Assembly: GCA_016928975.1 (NCBI GenBank)
Contig: JAFGJR010000114.1
Span: 1 to 41,674 of the forward strand
Source of the DNA: Sedimentisphaerales bacterium
GTDB taxonomy: Bacteria; Planctomycetota; Phycisphaerae; Sedimentisphaerales; SG8-4
DNA length: 41,674 bases
Reading direction: 5' to 3'
Below are positions 7,537 to 15,873 of this stretch, piece after piece. The number at the start of each line of letters is the position of its first letter. The first letter of the stretch is position 1. The notes beneath the pieces were generated by a model. It was not told the DNA's origin. It ran no database searches and saw only the letters and a list, made by a program, of their open reading frames with translations. Position numbers and translations under genes: made by a program.

Positions 7537-8931
7537 GTGAGACCACACGCCATGTTTGTCGCAACCATCCTGTTTCTTGCGCCGGCCTTGTGTGCGGCCG
7601 AGACCGGAATCGTCGTAGGCCATTCCCGCAATCAGGATGCCACTTGCGAATTCAGGTTCACGAACGTTCCGTCGCCGTCCCAGAGCGACGCGGCGACCAA
7701 GGCGACATTCACAATCGTCGATGGCCAGAGGGACCGCAACGGCGGCGACCTGGACAAGCTCCACGACGGCAAGGTCCCCACGGAGGAGGACCAGCCGGCT
7801 CATAACTTCTTCTTCAGCGCCGGCACCGACGGCGGGCGCATCCTCATGGACCTGGGCAGCACGATCACCATCCAGCAGGTCAACACCTATTCCTGGCACC
7901 CCGGCACACGCGGGCCGCAAGTGTATGCGCTGTACGCCGACGACGGCGACGTCAACGGCTTCGACCTCCAGCCCAGGAAAGGCACCGATCCGCAGACGTG
8001 CGGGTGGAGACTCATCGCCCGGATCGACACACGGGCGAAAGAAACGGAAAGTGGCGGGCAATACGGCGTCAGCATCTCGGAGCCCGGCGGCATCCTCGGA
8101 AAGTGTCGCTACCTCCTGTTCGATGTCGCGCGCACGGAGGCTGCCGACGCATTCGGCAACACGTTCTACAGTGAGATCGATGTCGTCGAGCCCAACGCGC
8201 CGGTCATCGCGGCGGCACCGGCGATTCCTCCGGCCGCAGAGATACGCAGGGAAACCGTCGAGGCCGAGGGCGGATACCAGATCACGATCGACACCACCGA
8301 GGCACCCGACCTGACGGAATGGGCGCAGAAGGACCTTGCGCCGGTCGTGCGGCAGTGGTATCCCAAGCTCGTCAGGATGCTCCCCAGCGAGGGCTATGAG
8401 CCGCCCACGAGAGTGAGCATCACGTTCAGTGCGAGCATGCGAGGTGTGGCCGCCACAGGGGGAACGCGCGTCCGCTGCGCCGCAAGCTGGTTCCGACAGA
8501 ACCTGCAAGGCGAAGCCAAAGGCGCGATCGTGCACGAGCTGGGACATGTGGTGCAGAATTACGGCCGGGCGCGGCGGACCAATCCGGATGCCACGCGGAC
8601 ACCCGGCTGGATCGTCGAAGGGATCTGCGACTACATCCGCTGGTTCCTCTACGAGCCGCAGACGCACGGCGCCGATATCACGGCCCGGAACATCTCACGC
8701 GCCCGATACGACGGCAGCTACCGCATCAGCGCCAACTTCCTGAACTGGGTCACCGAAACGTACGACAAGGACATCGTTCGCAAGCTCAACGCCGCCGCGC
8801 GCGAAGGCAAATACAGCGACGACCTGTGGAAGGCCGCTACGGGCCACACCGTGCAGGAACTCGGCGAGCAGTGGAAAGCGGACCTGGAGAAGAAGATCGC
8901 CGCCGAGGCCGCGGAACAAAAGAAGGAGTGA
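7537..8931 (+). CDS. Secreted basic-secretory-protein-type metallopeptidase with discoidin-like N-terminal domain
   Basis: A 464-aa exported protein. GTG 7537 follows AAGGAGGA by 4 nt and yields the signal peptide MRPHAMFVATILFLAPALCAA; the ATG at 7552 is too far from that site. Residues 25-215 look like a beta-sandwich of the discoidin/F5-8C kind (ILMDLGSTITIQQVNTYSWHPGTRGPQVYALYA). Residues 240-450 match the basic secretory protein (BSP) peptidase family: IVHELGHVVQNYG supplies HExxH (His333, Glu334, His337), and PGWIVEGICDYIRWF is the family's conserved segment. The pairing suggests a peptidase targeted to a glycan or cell surface. The next gene begins 3 nt after its stop, so they form an operon. 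Confidence 0.82.
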   Translation: MRPHAMFVATILFLAPALCAAETGIVVGHSRNQDATCEFRFTNVPSPSQSDAATKATFTIVDGQRDRNGGDLDKLHDGKVPTEEDQPAHNFFFSAGTDGGRILMDLGSTITIQQVNTYSWHPGTRGPQVYALYADDGDVNGFDLQPRKGTDPQTCGWRLIARIDTRAKETESGGQYGVSISEPGGILGKCRYLLFDVARTEAADAFGNTFYSEIDVVEPNAPVIAAAPAIPPAAEIRRETVEAEGGYQITIDTTEAPDLTEWAQKDLAPVVRQWYPKLVRMLPSEGYEPPTRVSITFSASMRGVAATGGTRVRCAASWFRQNLQGEAKGAIVHELGHVVQNYGRARRTNPDATRTPGWIVEGICDYIRWFLYEPQTHGADITARNISRARYDGSYRISANFLNWVTETYDKDIVRKLNAAAREGKYSDDLWKAATGHTVQELGEQWKADLEKKIAAEAAEQKKE

Positions 8932-8934
8932 CAG

Positions 8935-10407
8935 ATGTATCGATTATGGCTGGTTGCTCTGCTTCTCTTCGCCTTCACCGCACAGGCGACAGGCGCGGTC
9001 TACTACGTGGACAGCACCTCGGGCGACGATGGCAAAAGCGGCCTGTCACCGCGACAGGCGTGGAAGAGCCTGACCAAAGTCAATGACCCGGTCTTTCGTC
9101 CGGGCGACAAGGTCCTGTTCAAGCGCGGCACGCAGTACACCGGGCAGTTGCGTCCGCAGGGCTCCGGGCAGCAAGACAATCCAATTGTTCTGGCGAGCTA
9201 TGGAACGGGCCCCAAGCCTCGCATCGACGGGGAGGGCAAGGTCCTCGACGCCGTGCTCGTCCGCAACATCGAACACTGGGACATCAGCGACCTGGAGGTG
9301 ACCAACCAGGGTCCGGAGCGCCAGCCCTGGCGGACCGGCGTCCGCGTTGTCGTCGAGGACTACGGCACGATGCGCCATATCCATCTGCGCGGTCTTTACG
9401 TCCATGACGTCAACGGCGATCTGAGGAAGTCGCATGAGGGTTGCGGCATCTTCTTCGAGGCCAAGGGCGGCAAGGACTCCCATTTCGACGATCTGCTCAT
9501 CGAGGATTGTCATCTCGTCCGGACGGACCGCAACGGCATCTGCCAGCGTCGAGGCCGCGGCGCTGCGCGCAGCCTCGGCGTGGTCATTCGCGGCAACCTG
9601 CTCGAAGACATCGGCGGCGATGCAATCAAGCCCTGGGGCTCCAACGGCGCACTGGTCGAGCACAACATCGTTCGCGGCGGGCGCACCCGATGCGACGACT
9701 ACGCCGCGGGAATCTGGCCCTGGGATTGCGACGACACGGTCATCCAGTTCAACGAGGTCAGCGGCATGAAGGGCACCAAGGACGGGCAGGCCTTCGATTC
9801 CGACTATCGTTGTCGCAATACCCTGTTCCAGTACAACTACAGTCACGACAACGACGGCGGCTTCATGCTCATCTGCTCGCCTGGCACCTCCTACTGCGAG
9901 GGCACGGTCATCCGCTACAACGTCAGCCAGAATGACGGCGTCAACTCCGCTCGTGTGTTCCACTTCGGCGGCGGGCCTGCCAACACCTACATCTACAACA
10001 ACGTCTTCTATATCGGTCCCGACCAGGACCTGCCTCTGCTGCTGTTCACGGAATGGGACAAGGGCAACGCCCGGAACACCTGTTTCTACAACAACATCTT
10101 CTACGTCGCCGGCAAGGTCCGCTACAAGTGGGGCAAGAGCAGCAACAACGTGTTCGAGAGCAACGTCTTCTACGGCGACCACAAAGAACCGCCGGCCGAC
10201 CCGCGAGCGATCCGCGAGGCGCCGCCATTGCTCGATCCCGGCGGCGGCGACCACGGGCTGTGGTCCGTCGGCGGATACCAGCTTCGCGAGCCGGCGCCGC
10301 AATTCGTCGGCAGACTCATCGAGAATAATGGCGGCCGGGACTACTTCGGAAATCCGGTCCCAAAGGATACGCCTCCATTCGTTGGCATCCATCAGCCTCG
10401 GGATTAG
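8935..10407 (+). CDS. Secreted right-handed parallel beta-helix protein (polysaccharide lyase/epimerase-like)
   Basis: A 490-aa protein with signal peptide MYRLWLVALLLFAFTAQATGA, then YYVDSTSGDDGKSGLSPRQAWKSL, the usual opening of secreted beta-helix proteins (DUF1565-like). Residues 85-420 contain repeated N-rich coils (FQYNYSHDNDGGF, VIRYNVSQND, TYIYNNVFYI, TCFYNNIFYVAGK) characteristic of pectate-lyase-like helices. A catalytic triad cannot be assigned. AAGGAG lies 8 nt before the ATG and the gene follows the BSP peptidase by 3 nt. Its stop overlaps the stop of the opposing GH51 gene (TTAG), so the two transcripts converge with no space for a separate terminator. Confidence 0.85.
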   Translation: MYRLWLVALLLFAFTAQATGAVYYVDSTSGDDGKSGLSPRQAWKSLTKVNDPVFRPGDKVLFKRGTQYTGQLRPQGSGQQDNPIVLASYGTGPKPRIDGEGKVLDAVLVRNIEHWDISDLEVTNQGPERQPWRTGVRVVVEDYGTMRHIHLRGLYVHDVNGDLRKSHEGCGIFFEAKGGKDSHFDDLLIEDCHLVRTDRNGICQRRGRGAARSLGVVIRGNLLEDIGGDAIKPWGSNGALVEHNIVRGGRTRCDDYAAGIWPWDCDDTVIQFNEVSGMKGTKDGQAFDSDYRCRNTLFQYNYSHDNDGGFMLICSPGTSYCEGTVIRYNVSQNDGVNSARVFHFGGGPANTYIYNNVFYIGPDQDLPLLLFTEWDKGNARNTCFYNNIFYVAGKVRYKWGKSSNNVFESNVFYGDHKEPPADPRAIREAPPLLDPGGGDHGLWSVGGYQLREPAPQFVGRLIENNGGRDYFGNPVPKDTPPFVGIHQPRD

Positions 10408-12599
10408 CGTCCGGGGATTCGCACGAATGTGTAGCTGTACGGCGGTAGCGTCAGCGACAACCCATCACCCTTCAATGGCGCAACGCTCTTGACCGGTACG
10501 ATCGCCTTGGGAGCGTCAAGCGTGTTCTGCGCCCAGGGTACATCGGCTGTGAGCGTCTCGATCTGCGCCTGCCCTGCCGGCGCGAAGTCCCTCAACGCAA
10601 TGTCCAGGAGAGTGGGCTCGGTTCCTTTCTGTACGACAGACAGCAGCAGGTCACTGTTGGAGACTCGTGCGGCCAGGGCATCGAGTGTCCTGTAGGTCCA
10701 GCCCTTTGTGGCGTTCCGCAGTTCCGGCAAGACCAGCGGAGCTCTGCTTGTCGGGCAGGTCAGCTCCGTGCGAACAGGCGTGGACTCTGCGAAGGAAGCG
10801 AACATGGACTGGGCGTAATGACATGGGTTCGCAAAGACGCGCTCGCGGGTCTTTCGCAATCCGCCGCCATGATTGACCGTGGCTGAGTGCGTCACCATCT
10901 CCACAAACGGGCCCAGCCGCACCGCCGCGTGGTAGATCAGCACATCGTACAATCCCTCCGCCTGAGTCGGGGGACTGACGAGTGTGTCACGCGTAAGACG
11001 CCGTGGGGCGTCCGACGACCCGCCTTGTCCGATATGCGCGAACATCTGTAATTCCGTGACCGCCAGTCGCGGGTCTTTGATTCCACCGGCCTCCATGTCC
11101 GCGCGCAAGGCTGCCCACTTCTGCTCCAGCACTTCCGGCACCGCCATGAAATCACGGAACACGTCCAGCGGATCCGTGCTTGGCGGCACGTTGCCGCCGA
11201 CGAGTGGATGATCGGTTGTCGCCTTCATGAGATCGGCGGCGCCGGCGATCAGCGTGTCGTTCCAGGTCTTGCCCCACATCACCGGAGCCCCGCAGGCGTA
11301 CAGCTTGATCGTCGAGTCGGCAACGAGCATGGCCTTCGCGAACCGCCTGTACCGGTCCACGTAGCCGTCGGCAGTCGTCCAGTGATACTGCCACTGGCCC
11401 CAAAGCTCATTGCCGACTTCCCAGTACTTGACATTGTAGGGCTGTGCATGTCCATTGGCCGCGCGCAGCCTGCCCATCGGGGTGTCTGCGCCGCCGTTGC
11501 AGTACTCGATCCACTGGGCAGCCTCCTCGGGCGTGCCGCTGCCGGCGTTCACACAGATCATCGGCTCGCAGCCCACGGCCCGGCAGAAGGCGATGAACTC
11601 ATCGGTGCCGAAGAAGTTGTTCTCCTGCTGGCCCCAGGCGTAATTGGGCAGGGTCGGCCGTTGCTCGATGGGCCCGACCCCGTCGCGCCAATGATAGGTG
11701 CTGACGAAGTTGCCGCCCGGCCAGCGAAGGATCGGCAGGCGCGACTCCTTGAGAAGACGGATGACATCCGGGTCGGCATGGTTGATGTGATCGGCGGGAT
11801 ACAGCAGCACCGTGTCGATCACGAACTGCCCCGGCTTGTCGGCGGTGACTGTGAACTGGTGCGCCTGGTCGTCGGGCAGCGCCGCCGGCACCTCAAGACT
11901 CGCGTCAAGCTTCCGCCAATCGGCGGCAACCGGTGCGATCGTCGCTTTTGCGCATGTCTCGCCATCCGGTCCCGAAAGGGACACGGTCAACGCGTCGATG
12001 TCGGGCGAGCGTACCCACAGGGTGAGCTCGTACTTGCGGACTCGGTGCAGGGGCAGCCAGGTCCATTGCATAATCCCCTGCCCCGGCTGGCGTACTGTGA
12101 CGCGCTGTGCTCGTCCGCCGTACTGTCCCGTGTCCGGACTGGCCTGGACCGGCCCCACCTTCGCCCACCAGCACGCCAGTGCTTCCTCTCGCGAGCGGAC
12201 CAGGCTGTCGAGATCGGACGGCGGCCAGCCCCAGCGGTCCGCATCGCCGCGAATCGCGCGGGTGATCTGCTGGCGGTCGTGGTGGAACGTGACCAGGCCG
12301 TCGGGCGTGCTCTGGCCCGTCGAGAAGGGGTAGTCGCTGAACGTCGGGTTCTTGAGGATCTGGGCCTCCATGCCGTTGGTGACATTGAAGTACAGGTGCT
12401 CGCAGAACTTGCCCGTGATGAATCGCGGGACGGGATACTTCGAAGTCTCAGCCGCGTGCACAACTAAGGAGGCCTTGTCCTTGGCGCCATCCGCCAGCGA
12501 TGCATCGGCGACCCCGTACGCCGCGCACAACGACAGACCCGCTGAGGCGACCATCCCCACAACGCCCATGCCGGACGCCCAACCACACACCAGTTTCAT
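10404..12599 (-). CDS. GH51-type alpha-L-arabinofuranosidase, exported
   Basis: A 731-aa secreted glycosidase that should remove arabinofuranosyl side chains from arabinoxylan, arabinan or similar glycans. The ATG at 12599 has GGAGAA upstream and begins a signal peptide (MKLVCGWASGMGVVGMVASAGLSLCAA). Residues 160-265 look like an inserted carbohydrate-binding-like beta-sandwich; the TIM barrel follows (ILRWPGGNFVSTYHWRDGVGP). Family catalytic residues are visible: acid/base Glu398 in YWEVGNELWG and nucleophile Glu516 in AVTELQMF. The C-terminal beta-sandwich ends LTLPPYSYTFVRIP, typical for GH51. It is single on its strand and convergent with the beta-helix gene; the MFS porter may import its product. 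Confidence 0.9.
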   Translation of the reverse strand: MKLVCGWASGMGVVGMVASAGLSLCAAYGVADASLADGAKDKASLVVHAAETSKYPVPRFITGKFCEHLYFNVTNGMEAQILKNPTFSDYPFSTGQSTPDGLVTFHHDRQQITRAIRGDADRWGWPPSDLDSLVRSREEALACWWAKVGPVQASPDTGQYGGRAQRVTVRQPGQGIMQWTWLPLHRVRKYELTLWVRSPDIDALTVSLSGPDGETCAKATIAPVAADWRKLDASLEVPAALPDDQAHQFTVTADKPGQFVIDTVLLYPADHINHADPDVIRLLKESRLPILRWPGGNFVSTYHWRDGVGPIEQRPTLPNYAWGQQENNFFGTDEFIAFCRAVGCEPMICVNAGSGTPEEAAQWIEYCNGGADTPMGRLRAANGHAQPYNVKYWEVGNELWGQWQYHWTTADGYVDRYRRFAKAMLVADSTIKLYACGAPVMWGKTWNDTLIAGAADLMKATTDHPLVGGNVPPSTDPLDVFRDFMAVPEVLEQKWAALRADMEAGGIKDPRLAVTELQMFAHIGQGGSSDAPRRLTRDTLVSPPTQAEGLYDVLIYHAAVRLGPFVEMVTHSATVNHGGGLRKTRERVFANPCHYAQSMFASFAESTPVRTELTCPTSRAPLVLPELRNATKGWTYRTLDALAARVSNSDLLLSVVQKGTEPTLLDIALRDFAPAGQAQIETLTADVPWAQNTLDAPKAIVPVKSVAPLKGDGLSLTLPPYSYTFVRIPGR

Positions 12600-12735
12600 G
12601 ACAGTTCTCCATGTCACAGACTCATCCGAATCACTCCATGCCTCAACCAATGGTACATGATCCACCGCGCCCCAGCAATTCTCTGGACCTGTCTGCGTAT
12701 GGCGAAAAATCTATGCAACAGCGGTGTGGGCGACG

Positions 12736-12741
12736 TATAAT
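12736..12741 (+). promoter_or_regulatory. Consensus -10 box next to the start of the hypothetical gene
   Basis: A perfect TATAAT lies 7 nt before ATG 12749, the distance at which transcription would start on or next to the codon. There is no ribosome binding site before that ATG, so a leaderless mRNA is suggested. The -35 region is weak (TATGCA at 12712-12717, 18-nt spacer). Confidence 0.35.
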
Positions 12742-12748
12742 GGTGCCT

Positions 12749-13330
12749 ATGAAGCTACCGAGATTAGAGAAACCGGACAGATATCAGGGCCTGTATGTGT
12801 TCGACTTCGGCGACCACGTCGGCGTGGGATTCACCGCCGAAGAGGTGGCCGAGCTGCTGGAGAGCGAGCGATACGGGCGAGGCAAGGTCTACAGGATTCA
12901 CCGCGCGTATCCCGACGGCCGCCTGGAGCTCAAAGGGGTGCCGGCGGAGCGGTTCCAGTTGGAGGCCGGGATGTTCTTCTACTCGCGCGATGAGGCCACG
13001 GCGCGCGAGGACTTCAGGCGGTTGGTGAATCTGGCGGTACGGGCCGTTCCGCCCTGCCGGGCCAAAGTCCATCTCACTCGGTATGCGGATGACCGCTATG
13101 CCGTCGGGCTGATCTACCCTTGCGAGTATGACGACGAGGTCAGCTCGTGGCTGCTGAAGGGCGAGTATCGTACGTCGGGCCAGGCCGAGGGCGGCGTCGG
13201 AGCCGTCGAGCGGCATTATCAGGCGAAGCCCGAAATCCTCGACAGACACCAGCTCTTCGGCGCGAGCGAGGAGATCAGCCGCACCGGTGAGGAACTGCTC
13301 ACGGCCACGGCGCGGGCCGTTCAGCGATAA
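12749..13330 (+). CDS. Conserved hypothetical protein (193 aa)
   Basis: I do not recognise a named family. The product (MKLPRLEKPDRYQGLYVFDFGDH...) is soluble, acidic, and without signal peptide or membrane segment. It has well-formed alternating structure, VFDFGDHVGVGFTAEEVAELLES early and RCRAKVHLTRYADDRYAVGLIYPCEYDDE in the middle, and ends with a helix EISRTGEELLTATARAVQR. Codon-position G+C bias is strong, supporting a real gene. Two in-frame ATGs (12740, 12749) are possible; neither has a Shine-Dalgarno site. It is divergent from GH51 with a 149-bp gap. A cytoplasmic housekeeping role is more likely than an accessory one, but this is a guess. Confidence 0.7.
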   Translation: MKLPRLEKPDRYQGLYVFDFGDHVGVGFTAEEVAELLESERYGRGKVYRIHRAYPDGRLELKGVPAERFQLEAGMFFYSRDEATAREDFRRLVNLAVRAVPPCRAKVHLTRYADDRYAVGLIYPCEYDDEVSSWLLKGEYRTSGQAEGGVGAVERHYQAKPEILDRHQLFGASEEISRTGEELLTATARAVQR

Positions 13331-13704
13331 CGGCGCCGGCGAATGGGCCAGTCGCACCCAAAACGCAGGAGATTCCCGCCGCGGCGAAGCCGAAAGGCCG
13401 CCTGGCTTGGCTGCGCCGCCGGTCTTCTCTCCCGCCTGCGTGTGCGGCGAAGGCCCCGGATTGCGCCCCGCGATCTGCGAGAGCACGACTATCCCACCAG
13501 TACGCAGCGTATGGGCGTTCGCTTCACGGAGCGAATTCGCGACACCTTCCGCTTCCGATGGCTCAGGCGACGGCCCTGACGTTCTTGCCGCCGCGCGTCT
13601 CTCCACTCCGGGCGTTCCGCGAGCGGTCCGCAACCGATTTTCCCGGACGAGCGCCGTCGGCGCCGACAATCAGGAGATAAGGGGCTGTACAAATCCTGAT
13701 TTCA
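13331..13704. other. Gene-free region
   Basis: About 370 bp without a supportable gene. Frames are open on both strands because of high G+C, but none has a ribosome binding site or recognisable domain. No strong hairpin or repeat was seen; the promoter of the LamG gene starts right after it. Confidence 0.5.
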
Positions 13705-13705
13705 C

Positions 13706-13734
13706 TTGACCTGCGGCGTCGCTTCTGGTATCAT
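13706..13734 (+). promoter_or_regulatory. Sigma-70 promoter of the LamG/PEP-CTERM gene
   Basis: TTGACC (13706-13711, 5/6) and TATCAT (13729-13734, 5/6) are 17 nt apart, an optimal layout. The start codon lies about 170 nt downstream. Confidence 0.55.
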
Positions 13735-13904
13735 ACACGAACGTCGGTACCATGGATGGGGGGAACATCGCGGAGGCAGGATTCGCACAAGTTCTGCATG
13801 CGCCGCAAGTGCGCGCATCGCTCGGGTCCCCTTCCCGAGGCAGGCGCGTGGGCCTTCATGCGGGCAGAGCAGACATGACGAACGCAAGTCTGGGAGGAGT
13901 AGTG

Positions 13905-14717
13905 ATGACCAGAGCAATCGTGGTCGGCATTTTTGCGGCCGCCGTGTCAACGGCAGCGGGCAGCGTCTCACCCACGAGCGTGCTGACGTTCCATTTCGAC
14001 AACGTCGCCGGAGAGAACTACACGGCTGGCGGCATAGTCCTCGATTCCTCCGGGCAGGGCAATAACGGCTACCTGCTCGCGACGCCTGGCGTGCCGACCT
14101 GGCTGGCGGCAGGCCAGTCCGGAGGCGCGTTCGACTTCACCGGCAACGGCACCACCAGCGGCCAAAGCATCCTCGTGCTGCACGACGCCTCGTTGAACCC
14201 CGGATCAGGCGACTTCGCCATCGCGTTGTGGATTCGTACGGACCACGAGTACGATGGAGATATCCTGCGAAAGGGCTCGTCCGGCACGGCCGGCACATGG
14301 TACAAGCTCGAACACTCGCCGTCTCCATGGAACGACAAGATATCGCTCAACTTCAATACGACCGGCACGGATGCAACGATCAACTCCACGCTGGCCTACA
14401 ACGACGGCCAGTGGCATTTCGTGGTCGCCCAGAGAAGCGGGAACGAGGCGCAACTGTGGATCGATGGCGCGCTCGACGGGATGGCTCCGGTCACCGGCAG
14501 TATCGCGAACACGGCGAACCTGGCGCTGGGAAGCAAGGACACTCTCAACGACGACTTCCTCAATTCAGCCCTGGATGAAGTGTGGATCTTCAACGGCGCG
14601 CTGACGGCCGATGAGATCCAAGCGATGTACCAGCCAGTTCCCGCCCCCGGCTCCGTGCTCCTTGTCACACTCGGCACGAGTTTCGTTGGCTATCTCCGCC
14701 GGCGAAAGACCCTGTAA
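13905..14717 (+). CDS. LamG-domain surface protein with PEP-CTERM-like sorting signal
   Basis: A 270-aa exported protein. ATG 13905 is preceded by GGGAGGAG and starts the signal peptide MTRAIVVGIFAAAVSTAAGS. Residues 25-240 are a concanavalin-like LamG/laminin-G_3 fold: DSSGQGNNGYLL, FAIALWIRTD, AYNDGQWHFVVAQRSGNEAQLWIDG, and LDEVWIFNGALTADEIQAMY, the standard C-terminal motif of that family. The final 26 residues (VPAPGSVLLVTLGTSFVGYLRRRKTL) are a PEP-CTERM variant: VPxP, a transmembrane helix, and a basic tail. Exosortase-type processing is expected; no exosortase gene is in the window. Likely binds glycans or forms part of the surface matrix. Confidence 0.85.
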   Translation: MTRAIVVGIFAAAVSTAAGSVSPTSVLTFHFDNVAGENYTAGGIVLDSSGQGNNGYLLATPGVPTWLAAGQSGGAFDFTGNGTTSGQSILVLHDASLNPGSGDFAIALWIRTDHEYDGDILRKGSSGTAGTWYKLEHSPSPWNDKISLNFNTTGTDATINSTLAYNDGQWHFVVAQRSGNEAQLWIDGALDGMAPVTGSIANTANLALGSKDTLNDDFLNSALDEVWIFNGALTADEIQAMYQPVPAPGSVLLVTLGTSFVGYLRRRKTL

Positions 14718-14744
14718 GGTTTGCCGAGCAGTCCGGACGTTCGG

Positions 14745-14770
14745 AAGGCCGCCGTGCGATCCGCGGCCTT
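14745..14770 (+). terminator. Rho-independent terminator after the LamG gene
   Basis: Perfect 8-bp stem AAGGCCGC (14745-14752)/GCGGCCTT (14763-14770) with a 10-nt loop, followed by TTCTTC. It lies 28 nt after the LamG stop and between two convergent genes. Confidence 0.65.
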
Positions 14771-14815
14771 TTCTTCACGCAGCGACGGGGCGCCACACCT
14801 AGCGCCAACCGGCGC

Positions 14816-15535
14816 CTACGTCTTCACATAGCGCCTGGATTGCCCGACGGCATGAGCCAGGAACAGAATCCCCTCGCGAATGTCGGGCGAGAGGATCATG
14901 CGCACATGGCGCAGGCCCGCAAGCTCTTCCTCGATATCGAGCAGGGAACGCAATACCCCGGCCAATGCCCGAGAGTCCGACGTGGAAGGCTCCTCGATGT
15001 CCTTGCGAAGCCAGAGCAGGCCCTCCTCACACTGGACGCCGCCGGCCAGGGCCCCGAAGCAACCGGTGGGAGTCAGCACGACATTCGCCACGCTCAGCGC
15101 CCCGTGGCGCTGTCCCTGCCTGGCGAGCTGGTGGACCAGCATCAGCAGATGGCGGGTGAGCGTCGTAGTGACGGTATGAGCCTGGTGAGGCCGGTTCATC
15201 AGAACGTAACGCCAGGCATCCTCGAGGCTCAGACAGACGGGCAGCGGTTCGACAAGATAGGCGCTGCCGGCTGCCGCAAAAATGTCCGTGAACCGCGTCA
15301 TGAACGGTCTTGTGAAATCCGGCGGCTCCGGTGATTCGAGAATCGGGCCCAGGTCCAGCAAAGACTGAGCAGGCCGGAACTTATGCAGCAAGACCGACGC
15401 ACCATCGGTGCGACAGACCGCTCGAAAGGATTGCGCACCAGCACATTGACCATACTCCGCCGCCGACTGAATGTCGTAGTCGCGGAGCTTCGCCCCTGCA
15501 CGGAGTCCTGTTGTGGGCCTCACCCGTGGTACCAT
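14816..15535 (-). CDS. Divergent protein-kinase-fold-like protein (possible pseudokinase)
   Basis: A 239-aa cytoplasmic protein with no signal peptide. The pattern of a degenerate protein kinase C-lobe can be seen: an N-lobe-like strand region (SFRAVCRTDGASVLLHKF), a hinge-like SAYLVEPLPVCLSLEDAWRYVL, a helix ending LVHQLARQGQ, then RHGALSVANVVLTPTGCFGALAGGV. The last aligns with the catalytic-loop form HxDxxxxNxxL..xG, but Asp is replaced (HGALSVAN) and no DFG is present. If the alignment is right it is an inactive kinase-like regulator or scaffold; the alternative is an unrelated alpha/beta protein. The start is uncertain: ATG 15535 has only AAGG about 10 nt upstream. It converges on the LamG gene across a terminator. 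Confidence 0.5.
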   Translation of the reverse strand: MVPRVRPTTGLRAGAKLRDYDIQSAAEYGQCAGAQSFRAVCRTDGASVLLHKFRPAQSLLDLGPILESPEPPDFTRPFMTRFTDIFAAAGSAYLVEPLPVCLSLEDAWRYVLMNRPHQAHTVTTTLTRHLLMLVHQLARQGQRHGALSVANVVLTPTGCFGALAGGVQCEEGLLWLRKDIEEPSTSDSRALAGVLRSLLDIEEELAGLRHVRMILSPDIREGILFLAHAVGQSRRYVKT

Positions 15536-15873
15536 TGCACTGAACCTTGCGAGTCACTTGGCGCGTCACGGCACGATTGCGGCGCATCGATGCGCATACC
15601 TTCTTCATCGGCTGTGGCTGTATTTGGCTTGACCCCGCCTCCATTGCGTGCCTGCAACAGGAATCACAGGGTGATCAGACCCACCCTTATCAGACCTGCC
15701 GCAACTCCAAGCCAGCAGACTTCTCCATATGCTGCGTGTACCCTGTCCTATTGTGCTCTATCCTATGCTACTCACGTTGGAAAAGCAAGCAAAAAATGCA
15801 TGATTTGCGCGGGGCGGTGTTCGGAGGTGGCCGGCCCCGGCAGCGAGACAGGTACAATCGCGGAGAATCAGGT
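15536..15873. other. Gene-free region of lower G+C
   Basis: This 338-bp gap lies between two minus-strand genes and must hold the promoter of the kinase-like gene. Its base composition is visibly more A+T-rich than the flanks. No clear promoter boxes, hairpins or repeats could be assigned on the minus strand. Confidence 0.5.

Noticed and set aside
13331..13669. Possible protein fragment on the minus strand between the hypothetical and LamG genes
   Set aside because: Only an open frame in G+C-rich DNA; no domain, ribosome site or conserved block could be recognised.
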